From Bacteroidetes bacterium UBA2475 (lineage in GTDB: Bacteria > Bacteroidota > Bacteroidia > B-17B0 > Aurantibacillaceae), in contig DDPF01000013.1 of assembly GCA_002342065.1 (NCBI GenBank), positions 186,001-250,000 on the forward strand: a stretch of 64,000 nt of DNA, in the 5' to 3' direction. Under the pieces are notes generated by a model. It made no database searches, was not told where the DNA came from, and saw nothing but the letters and a program-made list of their open reading frames with translations. The translations under genes and the position numbers were made by a program. Every line of letters begins with the position of its first letter. Position 1 is the first letter of the stretch. Shown piece by piece: positions 16,649 to 25,342 of this stretch.

Positions 16649-17890
16649 ATGATTGAGTTTGAAAAGTTCACATTAGAGAATAATTTACGGGTTATAGTTC
16701 ATAAAGATAATAGCACGCCATTGGCCTGTTTAAATATTTTGTATGATGTTGGTGCAAGGGATGAAGATGAGAACAAAACAGGTTTTGCACATTTGTTTGA
16801 ACATTTAATGTTTGGAGGAAGTGTAAATATTCCAAGTTTTGATGAGCCCTTACAAATGGTTGGAGGAGAAAATAATGCCTTTACTACCAACGATCTTACT
16901 AACTATTACTGCACAGTTCCTGCAGAAAATATTGAGACCATGTTTTGGCTGGAAAGCGATCGTATGTTGAGTCTGGCCTTTACAGATAAGAGTTTGGAAG
17001 TGCAGCGCAATGTGGTTATAGAAGAATTTAAACAGCGTTATTTAAATCAACCTTACGGCGATGTTTGGTTGATATTACGTCCTTTGGTTTACGAAAAACA
17101 TCCTTACAAATGGGCAACTATTGGTAAAGAGATCTCGCATATAGAAAATGCTACGATGGATGATGTAAGAGGTTTCTTCAAAAAACATTATACGCCGAGC
17201 AATGCTATAATGGTTGTTGCCGGAAATGTGGATGTTGATCAGGTAAAACAATTGGCGAGAAAATGGTTCGAGCCAATTCCTGCAGCTGATAAACCAGTAA
17301 GAAATTTACCGGTTGAACCAAAACAAACAAAACCAAAACGTTTAACAGTTGAAAGAGATGTTCCCGCAAGCTCTATTTATAAAGTGTATCATATGTGCGC
17401 GCGTGTTGATGAGGAATACCACACTGTAGATATTATTTCTGATATTTTAAGCAGGGGCAACTCCTCACGCTTATATAAAACTTTAATAAAGGAAAAACAA
17501 TTGTTCAATGATATTAACGCTTACGTAATGGGCGACCTTGATAAAGGTGTTTTTGTTATTAGCGGTAAAATTCCGGATCATGTAAAAATGGAAGATGCCG
17601 AACAAGCCATTATTGATGAAGTTGAAAAATTGAAAACAGAATTAGTTGGCGAAATTGAATTACAAAAATGTAAAAATAAAGTAGAATCGAGTTTAACTTT
17701 TAGTGAGACGGATGTGTTGACAAAAGCAACCAACCTAGCTATATCAGAGCTATTAGGTAATGCAGAATTAATAAACGAAGAAATAACGCGCTACAGTAAA
17801 GTTACTGCCGAAAAAATTAAGGAACAGGCCAACATAATTATTAACGAGAATAATTGTACTACTTTATATTATTTAGCTAAAAAGAAATGA
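16649..17890 (+). CDS. M16 zinc peptidase, catalytic subunit
   Basis: Insulinase/processing-peptidase family, 413 residues. The inverted zinc motif HLFEH is at residues 48-52 in GFAHLFEHLMFGGS, with the third ligand Glu in VVIEEFKQRY near 128. No signal peptide, so probably cytoplasmic. The catalytically inactive partner is at 20714-21994, separated by two genes. Its stop overlaps the next start (ATGA), a sign of translational coupling to the HD-CoaD fusion. Confidence 0.93.
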   Translation: MIEFEKFTLENNLRVIVHKDNSTPLACLNILYDVGARDEDENKTGFAHLFEHLMFGGSVNIPSFDEPLQMVGGENNAFTTNDLTNYYCTVPAENIETMFWLESDRMLSLAFTDKSLEVQRNVVIEEFKQRYLNQPYGDVWLILRPLVYEKHPYKWATIGKEISHIENATMDDVRGFFKKHYTPSNAIMVVAGNVDVDQVKQLARKWFEPIPAADKPVRNLPVEPKQTKPKRLTVERDVPASSIYKVYHMCARVDEEYHTVDIISDILSRGNSSRLYKTLIKEKQLFNDINAYVMGDLDKGVFVISGKIPDHVKMEDAEQAIIDEVEKLKTELVGEIELQKCKNKVESSLTFSETDVLTKATNLAISELLGNAELINEEITRYSKVTAEKIKEQANIIINENNCTTLYYLAKKK

Positions 17891-18840
17891 TAGACAAAAC
17901 CTATATTTCAAACCGCTTACAAAAACTGGGCTTTTCAGATTCTGTTTTAAATAGATATGAAGAACATCAGCGCTTTTATCATACAATTGCGCATTTATTG
18001 GATGTTGTTCTGCAACTTTCAAAAGTGCAGGATTTTGATGATGAGTTATTTTTAGCAGCCGTTTACCATGATGCCGTTTATGATCCACTAGCAAATGATA
18101 ATGAAGAAAAGTCTGCCGCTTTATTTTTAGAAGAAGCAAAAAGCACAAAACTTTCTAAAGCACAAAGAGATTCAATTAACCAATTAATATTAGATACAAA
18201 AACGCACTCACCTTCAAACGACAAATCGCAGACCTTAATTAAAGCTGATCTGAATATCCTAGAACAACCTCTTGATAAATTAATTGAATACGAACACCAG
18301 ATCTTTAAAGAATACCAGTTTGTTGATTACAAAGTTTATCAGCCAAAACGTATTGAAGTTTTAAAGAGTTTAAATGTTAATGGAAAATTAAATGCTCTAA
18401 TTGACTATGTTGCTCACCGTAAACCGCTGATCGGTCTTTTTTGCGGCAGTTTTAATCCCTTTCACAAAGGACATTATAATGTTTTGCAAAAAGCGGAACG
18501 TATTTTTGATAAAGTAATTATTTCGTTTGGAAAAAATCCCGATAAAAAAGACAGGACCTGGGATATTCCAAATTCAATTAAAAATCGTCAATTGACAGAG
18601 TACTCAGGATTGCTTACAGATCATGTTGAATCTTATGGTTACGATGTAATTGTTGTGCGTGGTTTACGTAACTCAACCGATTTTCAATACGAGCAAAATC
18701 AATACCGTTATATCCAGGAATTAATGCCACAGATAAAGATAATTAATATTTTCTGCGATAAAGAATTTGAACATATCAGTTCTTCAGGCATCAGAACTTT
18801 AGAAAAATATAACAAACATCAATCTTATTTATTAGATTAA
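17887..18840 (+). CDS. fusion of HD-type phosphohydrolase and CoaD-like adenylyltransferase
   Basis: 317 residues with two domains. Residues 1-175 match the predicted HD phosphohydrolases of the COG4339 kind: YHTIAHLLDV (H32, H36) and AAVYHDAVYDP (H61, D62), with DNEEKSA after it. Residues 181-317 match phosphopantetheine adenylyltransferase (CoaD): GSFNPFHKGH at 187-196, VVRGLRNSTDFQYE, and HISSSGIR near the end. CoaD makes dephospho-CoA from 4'-phosphopantetheine and ATP. Whether this is the only CoaD of the cell or a side activity cannot be told. It overlaps the M16 stop by 4 bases and is followed by the GT-C gene after 3 bases. Confidence 0.88.
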   Translation: MIDKTYISNRLQKLGFSDSVLNRYEEHQRFYHTIAHLLDVVLQLSKVQDFDDELFLAAVYHDAVYDPLANDNEEKSAALFLEEAKSTKLSKAQRDSINQLILDTKTHSPSNDKSQTLIKADLNILEQPLDKLIEYEHQIFKEYQFVDYKVYQPKRIEVLKSLNVNGKLNALIDYVAHRKPLIGLFCGSFNPFHKGHYNVLQKAERIFDKVIISFGKNPDKKDRTWDIPNSIKNRQLTEYSGLLTDHVESYGYDVIVVRGLRNSTDFQYEQNQYRYIQELMPQIKIINIFCDKEFEHISSSGIRTLEKYNKHQSYLLD

Positions 18841-18843
18841 CAG

Positions 18844-20712
18844 ATGTTGGTTTTAGAAAAAAATTTCAATAAGCTTTTTTGGTTACTCTGTTCTGTTATT
18901 TTTATTATTATCTCGCTTCGTGCTTTTTTAATTCCTTTCAGTCACGATGAAGCAGCTACTTTTTTCTTTTATGTTCAAAGCGATAACTATTTGCCATACA
19001 ACGCACACGTTTACACAAACAATCATGTACTAAATAGCGCGCTTTCAAATGTCTGTTATCATATTTTAGGCTCGCACCGTTTTGTATTGAGGATCCCCAA
19101 TCTGCTTGCATTTTTAGTTATGTGTTATGGTATTTACAGGTTATTCAGACATTTAAAAACCATTCCTTCTAAATTAGTTTTGATCAGCTTCTTTTTATTG
19201 ACCTTTAATTTTCTCGATTTCTTTGAAGTATGCCGTGGTTATGGCTTGTCTTTTGGTTTTATGACATTAGGACTTTCATACTTACTGGATCATTTTTTAA
19301 AGAAAGATTTTAGTTACGTTTTATTATTTTCTGTATGCTGGCAATTGGCTCTGGCCGCAAACTTAATATTAGTAGTGGTTTTAACTATTTTACTTTTTTA
19401 TGTTTTTGTTTTCCAAATTAAGAACAAGGTCTTTTTTACTTTAAAGAACATTGTTCTACAATTAGTAAACGTTTCCCTTCTTGTTTTCTGGATCAAATTT
19501 TCTTTCTTTTATAAAGAACAAGGTATGTTGGATTATGGTGTTGGCAGTAACTACTGGACAGTTACCTTTAAAACTCTTATTCTCTTTTTATTCGGAACTG
19601 ATCAACTATGGATCCAAATTATAAGCATAACTGCAATTGCATTTGTGGTAATATTTGCATTTATTTTATTTTTGAAAAAGCCTTTTTCTTTGTTCAATAT
19701 CTTTTCATCTACTTTATTTTTTCCGGTTGTTTTTGTTACCTGTGCATTGGCGTTTTATTTACAAAAAATACTGTTGAATATTAATTTTCCTGAAGACAGG
19801 ACAGGTCTTTTCTTTTATTTATTGTTTGGTTTAGGTTTTGCATTTTTAGTTGATCACCTTGGCAAAATGCCTGCAAATATTGTTGCTTCATGTATTTTAT
19901 TGGCTTCCTGTTTTCATTTTTTTACAACTATAAATTTTAAAGATTTTACATCGTTATATTATCACACCATGCCAAAAGCGCTTTTTGATAAGCTGACCGA
20001 TGAATACAAAAAAACAAACCAGATCTTCACCGTTGGCGGCCATCGGGTTCGCGAATTGAATTATGCTTTTTTAAATTACCGTGGCGGTGCCGTTTTAAAT
20101 CATATGGATGAGTCTGAACAAATGGCTATGAACTGCGATTATTATTATGCTATGAAAAGAGAAAAACCATATTACGATCAGTTCTATGATGAAATAGGAG
20201 AAGATAAAACATGGGATAGAGTGCTTTTAAAACGTAAGGAAAAAATAGACAAAAAAGAATTAGTTTCAGTCACCGATAATCCAAACAGTTATACCGGCAA
20301 TAAAGAGTATTTTGATCTCCTGCGTTTTAATGATAAACTGGTGAGCTCAGGTAATTGCCTGGAGGCCGAAGTAAGCGTGAACTTTAAAAAAATGCCAAAA
20401 CCATTTAATGGGCAAATAGTTTTTAGTATTGAGAATGAAAAAAAGGAACAGATCTATTTTAAACGAGTACCTTTAAACTGGTTGGCCGATGATCTTAGTG
20501 GCGAAACAAAATATTTTAAACTTACAACAGGCGTAACTCCTAAAAAAGGATTTAGCGCTGTTGTCTTTATTTGGAATATTGATAAACAGGAAGTGGAATA
20601 TAAACTAAACTATATTAAAATACATGAACTAAGCGGCAAAGGCGTTAATTTTTCTATCCCTGCAAAATTCTATCCTTTAATTGAATCAATTACAAAAACA
20701 TCTCTTTTATAA
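18844..20712 (+). CDS. GT-C fold membrane glycosyltransferase
   Basis: 622 residues. Residues 1-370 hold about ten membrane helices; the first large loop has the DE pair (FSHDEAATFF, about residue 37) typical of GT-C enzymes of the GT39/ArnT/PMT group that use polyprenyl-phosphate sugars. The C-terminal 250 residues are soluble, with a beta-rich part. A polyprenyl-phosphate mannose synthase, which makes such donors, is encoded at 34561-35268. Target unknown. It ends one base before the start of the inactive M16 subunit. Confidence 0.8.
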   Translation: MLVLEKNFNKLFWLLCSVIFIIISLRAFLIPFSHDEAATFFFYVQSDNYLPYNAHVYTNNHVLNSALSNVCYHILGSHRFVLRIPNLLAFLVMCYGIYRLFRHLKTIPSKLVLISFFLLTFNFLDFFEVCRGYGLSFGFMTLGLSYLLDHFLKKDFSYVLLFSVCWQLALAANLILVVVLTILLFYVFVFQIKNKVFFTLKNIVLQLVNVSLLVFWIKFSFFYKEQGMLDYGVGSNYWTVTFKTLILFLFGTDQLWIQIISITAIAFVVIFAFILFLKKPFSLFNIFSSTLFFPVVFVTCALAFYLQKILLNINFPEDRTGLFFYLLFGLGFAFLVDHLGKMPANIVASCILLASCFHFFTTINFKDFTSLYYHTMPKALFDKLTDEYKKTNQIFTVGGHRVRELNYAFLNYRGGAVLNHMDESEQMAMNCDYYYAMKREKPYYDQFYDEIGEDKTWDRVLLKRKEKIDKKELVSVTDNPNSYTGNKEYFDLLRFNDKLVSSGNCLEAEVSVNFKKMPKPFNGQIVFSIENEKKEQIYFKRVPLNWLADDLSGETKYFKLTTGVTPKKGFSAVVFIWNIDKQEVEYKLNYIKIHELSGKGVNFSIPAKFYPLIESITKTSLL

Positions 20713-20713
20713 T

Positions 20714-21994
20714 ATGCTAAACAGACTAGAAACTCCGGCCTTTAAAACAATCGATAAGATCGATATCATTAAAGCAAAAAAAGAAAAACTAAATAATGGA
20801 ATTGATTTCTTTTCAATAAATGCCGGTAGCCAGGAAATAACAAAGATTGAATTTGTTTTTAAAGCAGGTATGTATTATCAATCGGCGGCCTTAATTGCAT
20901 CTACGGCCAATACGCTCATCGAAAGTGGTACCAAGTCATACACAGCCAATCAAATTAGTGATGGCATTGATTTTTTTGGTTCTTTTTTAGAATTGGAAGT
21001 AGGACAGGATTTTGCGATCGTAACTTTATATTCTTTAAATAAATACCTTGATGAAAGTTTAAAATTTATTGAGGAAGTAATAAAATCTCCTATTTTTCCT
21101 GCCGATGAGTTTAAGATCCATCTCGCCAATAAAAAGCAAAAGCATCTTATCAATTCTCAAAAGGTGGATATATTAGCGCGCAGGGAATTTACTGAATTGT
21201 TATTCGGGAAAGAACATCCCTACGGAGTGCAGGTAAAAGAAAACGATTTTGAGAGAATTACTTTAGATGACATCAAAACATTCTTTAACGATCATTACCA
21301 CTCCGGCAATTGTACCATCATTGCTTCAGGATATCTTCCAAACGACATTCTCAATACCTTAAATACTTTTTTTGGAAATAATAGCTGGGGAAATACTACA
21401 AAGATCAATACAAAAACTGTTGCCATTGAAACAACCAAACAACAAAAACATTTTATTGAAAGACCCGATGCAATTCAATCTGCCGTTAAGGTTGGGAGAT
21501 TATTATTCAACAAAACCGATCCTGATTATTTTAAGTTCCAGGTATTAAATACTATTTTAGGTGGTTATTTTGGTTCGCGTTTAATGGCAAACATCCGCGA
21601 GGATAAAGGATACACTTACGGTATTGGCAGCGGACTGGCTTCATTCGTAAATGGTGGTTATTTTGCCATCTCTACAGAAGTTGGAGCTGATGTTACCAAA
21701 CAAACTTTGGAAGAAATATATAAAGAACTGGCCGGCTTACGCAAAGATCTTGTTTCTGATAATGAATTAGAAACAGTAAGAAATTATATTTTAGGTCATT
21801 TTTTAAGAAGTGTAGATGGTCCATTTTCTTTAGCCGATAAATTTAAAGGTATTTGGGAATTTGGTTTGGATTACTCGTATTTTGACAATTATTTTAAAGC
21901 CGTAAAAACGGTGACGCCAAAGGAATTGCGCGACCTGGCTAACAAATACCTGAAAGAAGAAGACCTTATTGAGTGCGTGGTAGGTAAAATGTAG
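20714..21994 (+). CDS. M16 peptidase, non-catalytic partner
   Basis: 426 residues from the ATG at 20714; an upstream TTG (20681) in frame would overlap the previous gene by 32 bases and is less likely. The M16 fold is clear (LFGKEHPYG, NIREDKGYTYGIGSG, the Arg/Tyr pair of substrate-binding subunits), but the HxxEH zinc motif is absent; the equivalent position reads ANTLIESG. It should pair with the active subunit at 16649-17890 to form a chamber that degrades peptides. Confidence 0.92.
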   Translation: MLNRLETPAFKTIDKIDIIKAKKEKLNNGIDFFSINAGSQEITKIEFVFKAGMYYQSAALIASTANTLIESGTKSYTANQISDGIDFFGSFLELEVGQDFAIVTLYSLNKYLDESLKFIEEVIKSPIFPADEFKIHLANKKQKHLINSQKVDILARREFTELLFGKEHPYGVQVKENDFERITLDDIKTFFNDHYHSGNCTIIASGYLPNDILNTLNTFFGNNSWGNTTKINTKTVAIETTKQQKHFIERPDAIQSAVKVGRLLFNKTDPDYFKFQVLNTILGGYFGSRLMANIREDKGYTYGIGSGLASFVNGGYFAISTEVGADVTKQTLEEIYKELAGLRKDLVSDNELETVRNYILGHFLRSVDGPFSLADKFKGIWEFGLDYSYFDNYFKAVKTVTPKELRDLANKYLKEEDLIECVVGKM

Positions 21995-22036
21995 GCAAAT
22001 GAACTAAAACCGCTATTAAACTTAATTTTTTATTCT

Positions 22037-22044
22037 TATTTTTG
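22037..22044 (+). promoter_or_regulatory. -7 promoter box of pdhB
   Basis: TATTTTTG fits TAnnTTTG, 20 bases before the ATG at 22065. No TTG at the right distance, so support is partial. Confidence 0.4.
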
Positions 22045-22064
22045 AACCTATTACAATTAAAGCT

Positions 22065-23048
22065 ATGAGAGTTATTGAATTTAGAGAAGCCTTAAGGGAA
22101 GCCATGTCGGAAGAAATGCGACGTGATGATAAGATATTTTTAATGGGTGAAGAAGTTGCCGAATATAACGGCGCTTACAAAGTTAGTAAAGGTATGTTAG
22201 CTGAATTTGGCGAGAAACGTGTAATTGATACACCAATTGCTGAACTTGGATTTGCAGGTATCGCTGTTGGCGCTGCTTGTAATGGCTTGCGACCAATTGT
22301 TGAATTTATGACATTTAACTTTAGCCTTGTGGCTATTGACCAAATAATTAATAGTGCTGCAAAAATATATAGTATGAGTGGTGGCCAATATAATTGTCCA
22401 ATTGTATTTCGTGGGCCAACAGCCAGCGCAGGTATGTTAAGCTCTCAACACTCGCAAGCCTTTGAAAATTGGTTTGCCAATTGCCCGGGTTTAAAAGTTA
22501 TTGTACCAAGCAATCCATACGATGCAAAAGGTTTATTAAAAAGTGCTATTCGCGATAACGACCCTGTAATTTTTATGGAGAGTGAGCAAATGTATGGAGA
22601 TAAAGCAGAAGTGCCTGAAGAAGAATACACCATTCCAATTGGCCTGGCTGATGTTAAGCGCGAAGGAACTGATGTAACCATTGTTTCATTCGGAAAAATA
22701 ATAAAAGTAGCTTATGCTGCTGCAAAAGAATTAGAAGCAGAAGGAATAAGTGTTGAGATAGTTGATCTTAGAACAGTGAGACCAATTGATTATGAAACTG
22801 TAATTAAATCGGTTAAAAAAACAAACCGTTTGGTTGTTTTAGAAGAGGCCTGGCCATTGGCAAGTATCTCAACTGAAATAGCTTTTAAAGTACAAAAAGA
22901 TGCATTTGATTATTTAGATGCACCTATTTTAAGAATTACAACTGCCGATACACCTTTACCTTATGCACCAACTTTAATTGAAGCAAGTTTACCAAACGTT
23001 GCGCGAGTAATTAAAGCCGTTAAGGAAGTTATGTACGTTAATAAATAA
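22065..23048 (+). CDS. pdhB: pyruvate dehydrogenase E1 component, beta subunit
   Basis: 327 residues, usual length. Transketolase-like fold that with the alpha subunit binds thiamine diphosphate and decarboxylates pyruvate. Marks: GEEVAEYNGAYKVSKG (catalytic-site Glu), DTPIAELGFAGIAVGAA, and the C-terminal domain with LEEAWPLASISTEI. Pyruvate is favoured over branched-chain keto acids by overall similarity. The alpha subunit and E2 are not in the window, so the complex is encoded at separate sites. Confidence 0.92.
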   Translation: MRVIEFREALREAMSEEMRRDDKIFLMGEEVAEYNGAYKVSKGMLAEFGEKRVIDTPIAELGFAGIAVGAACNGLRPIVEFMTFNFSLVAIDQIINSAAKIYSMSGGQYNCPIVFRGPTASAGMLSSQHSQAFENWFANCPGLKVIVPSNPYDAKGLLKSAIRDNDPVIFMESEQMYGDKAEVPEEEYTIPIGLADVKREGTDVTIVSFGKIIKVAYAAAKELEAEGISVEIVDLRTVRPIDYETVIKSVKKTNRLVVLEEAWPLASISTEIAFKVQKDAFDYLDAPILRITTADTPLPYAPTLIEASLPNVARVIKAVKEVMYVNK

Positions 23049-23054
23049 ATTACG

Positions 23055-23639
23055 ATGCAATACCGTTTGCCAGTAGTTAAGCCCTCAAACCCAAAATGGA
23101 TAGAGACGGTAATGGCAAATTTCTCTTTTTTTCTTCAGGATCATGCCGGTTGTGAGCGTAAAGCTTCGGCCTCTGCCATGAGCCTTGTTGCTAAATATCC
23201 AAACAGGGTAGAGATCATTCCCGAATTAATTGATACAGCACTTGAAGAAATGGAACACTTCAGAGATGTTTACAAATTATTGCAAGCCCAAGGCATTCAA
23301 TTACAACACGAGATCACTGAAGATCTATATGTAAAAGAACTTTTAAAACTTTGCCGTACAGGGCGTGATGAACATTTTATGGATCGTTTACTTTTGGTTT
23401 CAGTAATTGAGAATAGGGCAGCTGAGCGTTTTAAATTGATCTATGAACATTTACAGGAAGGCGACCTCAAAAAATTCTATCATCAATTGTGGGCCAGCGA
23501 AGCAAAGCATGGCGATCTATTTGTAAAAATGGCTTTAAACTATTTTGATGAAGATTCCGTATATAAAAGACTACACGAATTAAACAATGCCGAAGGCGAA
23601 ATATTAGATGCTATGCCAATTACAGGCAAACTTCATTAG
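23055..23639 (+). CDS. miaE: tRNA-(ms2io6A)-hydroxylase
   Basis: Non-haem di-iron oxygenase that hydroxylates the modified A37 of tRNAs reading U-initial codons. 194 residues, four-helix ferritin-like fold; the metal ligands are visible as E34, E65xxH68, E119 and E149xxH152. It starts 6 bases after pdhB and is followed by the GT4 gene after 3 bases, so it lies in an operon of unrelated functions. It implies that MiaA and MiaB act in this cell. Confidence 0.93.
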   Translation: MQYRLPVVKPSNPKWIETVMANFSFFLQDHAGCERKASASAMSLVAKYPNRVEIIPELIDTALEEMEHFRDVYKLLQAQGIQLQHEITEDLYVKELLKLCRTGRDEHFMDRLLLVSVIENRAAERFKLIYEHLQEGDLKKFYHQLWASEAKHGDLFVKMALNYFDEDSVYKRLHELNNAEGEILDAMPITGKLH

Positions 23640-23642
23640 TAC

Positions 23643-24776
23643 ATGCGAATAGCTTTAATTACAGATGGAATTTGGCCTTATGTTTTAGGCGGTATGCAAA
23701 AGCATTCGTATTACCTCTGTAAATATTTAGCACAAAAAAAAGTACGGGTAGATCTTTATCATTTTAATCAAAGTACTTACGATATTTCAAAATTGGAGTT
23801 TTTTTCGGAGGAAGAAAAACATTTCATTACTTCAACAGTAGTTGATTTTCCAAAAAGCTCTTCTTTACCCGGACATTACATTCGCAATTCATACACACAT
23901 TCAAAATTAATTTTTGATGCGCTTAAAGATAAATTGCATAGCTATGATTTCATTTATACCAAAGGTTTTACAGGCTGGTATTTAATTGAGCAAAAGAATG
24001 CCGGTAAAATAAAATGTTGTAAAGTAGGAGTGAAGTTTCATGGGTACGAAATGTTTCAGAAAGCACCTGATCTGAAAACTAAATTGCAGCATCAATTTTT
24101 ATTACGGAAACCCGTAAAAGATATCTCGCGAAAGGCTGATTTTGTTTTTTCTTATGGTGGAAAAATTACAGAGATCATTAAATCAATTGGTGTTGATCCA
24201 AAACATATTATTGAATTACCTTCGGGTGTAGAGGCACAAGCAGTTTCAAAAGAAATAAGACCAACCGGCGACACATTGAAATTTTTGTTTCTTGGGCGTT
24301 ACGAGCGCAGAAAAGGTATTGAAGAATTAAATTCTGCGATTCAGTTACTTGATAAAAAACGAAAAGTAGAGTTTCATTTTATAGGCCCGATCCCAACTGA
24401 TAAACAATTACAAAACAAAATTGTTATTTATCATGGCGAGATTCGTGATAAAGTAAAACTAACTGAATTAATAAAAAATTGTGACGTATTGCTTTGTCCG
24501 AGCTGGAGTGAAGGAATGCCCAATGTAATTTTAGAAGCAATGGCAAACGGATTAACAGTTTTAGCCACAGATGTTGGGGCAGTAAACGTTTTAGTGAATG
24601 AAAGAACCGGTTATTTAATTAGTAATTCAAGCCCTGAATTAATAAAAAATACTTTAGTAAATATCATTAACTTTACAAATAATGAAATTGATTCAAAAAA
24701 GCAAAATGCCTTAGATCTGATCAAGCGAGATTTTGTTTGGGAAAATTTAATTGAACGTTTTTTAAAAATCATATAA
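23643..24776 (+). CDS. GT4-family glycosyltransferase
   Basis: 377 residues, GT-B fold. N-terminal domain begins MRIALITDGIWPYVLGGMQKH; the C-terminal domain has FLGRYERRKGIEEL and the nucleotide-sugar site SWSEGMPNVILEAMANG, with the EGxPxxxLEAM pattern of GT4. It transfers a sugar to a glycan acceptor in the cytoplasm. Donor and acceptor are unknown. The stop overlaps the following lipoprotein start (TAATG). Confidence 0.9.
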   Translation: MRIALITDGIWPYVLGGMQKHSYYLCKYLAQKKVRVDLYHFNQSTYDISKLEFFSEEEKHFITSTVVDFPKSSSLPGHYIRNSYTHSKLIFDALKDKLHSYDFIYTKGFTGWYLIEQKNAGKIKCCKVGVKFHGYEMFQKAPDLKTKLQHQFLLRKPVKDISRKADFVFSYGGKITEIIKSIGVDPKHIIELPSGVEAQAVSKEIRPTGDTLKFLFLGRYERRKGIEELNSAIQLLDKKRKVEFHFIGPIPTDKQLQNKIVIYHGEIRDKVKLTELIKNCDVLLCPSWSEGMPNVILEAMANGLTVLATDVGAVNVLVNERTGYLISNSSPELIKNTLVNIINFTNNEIDSKKQNALDLIKRDFVWENLIERFLKII

Positions 24777-25255
24777 TGAAATATTTAATTCTATTTTTTA
24801 CAATTGTAATTATTTTAATTTCCTGCACAAAAAAAGTAGGGAAGAATCCTGAATTGGCTTATTCAGACTTCGCCATGTTAGATAGCATAAACGCTGCCGG
24901 ATTTACCTATTACAAGAATGATCCTAATACATTTCTTCCCGGCACAAATGGTCCGCATGGCCCTTATAAATTACGTTTTAATAAAATTGGCTTTAATGCT
25001 TTAACCGATAATGGTAAATTGCCTACAGGTATATCAATGCCAAATGGCTCTTTAATTGTAAAAGATGTTTACGATGGAAATAATAATATTAAATATTATG
25101 CCTTTATGTATAAACGATCTGGAAGTTGGCTCTGGGGCGAGATAAAACCCAATAAAGAAGTTTTATATAGTGTAAATAGAAATCCTTTTACCTGCATTAA
25201 TTGCCACAGTCAAACAGGTCACCGAGACCTTGTGACCACTTTTTATTTTCACTGA
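24776..25255 (+). CDS. lipoprotein with c-type haem site, cytochrome P460-like
   Basis: 159 residues. Lipoprotein signal peptide (ILFFTIVIILISC, lipid Cys at 17), then a small domain ending in a CINCH haem c motif (C140, C143, H144) followed by SQTGHRDLVTTF. A single CxxCH close to the C-terminus followed by GxRD resembles cytochrome P460 and related haem proteins that handle hydroxylamine, NO or peroxides. The call is by motif position and is tentative. Coupled by TAATG to the GT4 gene. Confidence 0.65.
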   Translation: MKYLILFFTIVIILISCTKKVGKNPELAYSDFAMLDSINAAGFTYYKNDPNTFLPGTNGPHGPYKLRFNKIGFNALTDNGKLPTGISMPNGSLIVKDVYDGNNNIKYYAFMYKRSGSWLWGEIKPNKEVLYSVNRNPFTCINCHSQTGHRDLVTTFYFH

Positions 25256-25342
25256 TCTTGCGCCTAAGGTATAGTAATGATTGTTTTGTAGATATTTTTT
25301 TTGTAAATTTATTAATACCAACTACAACAAAAAAAGATTCCT

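Noticed and set aside
20681..20713. TTG start that would extend the inactive M16 subunit upstream
   Set aside because: It overlaps the glycosyltransferase gene and adds residues with no family match; the ATG at 20714 fits better.
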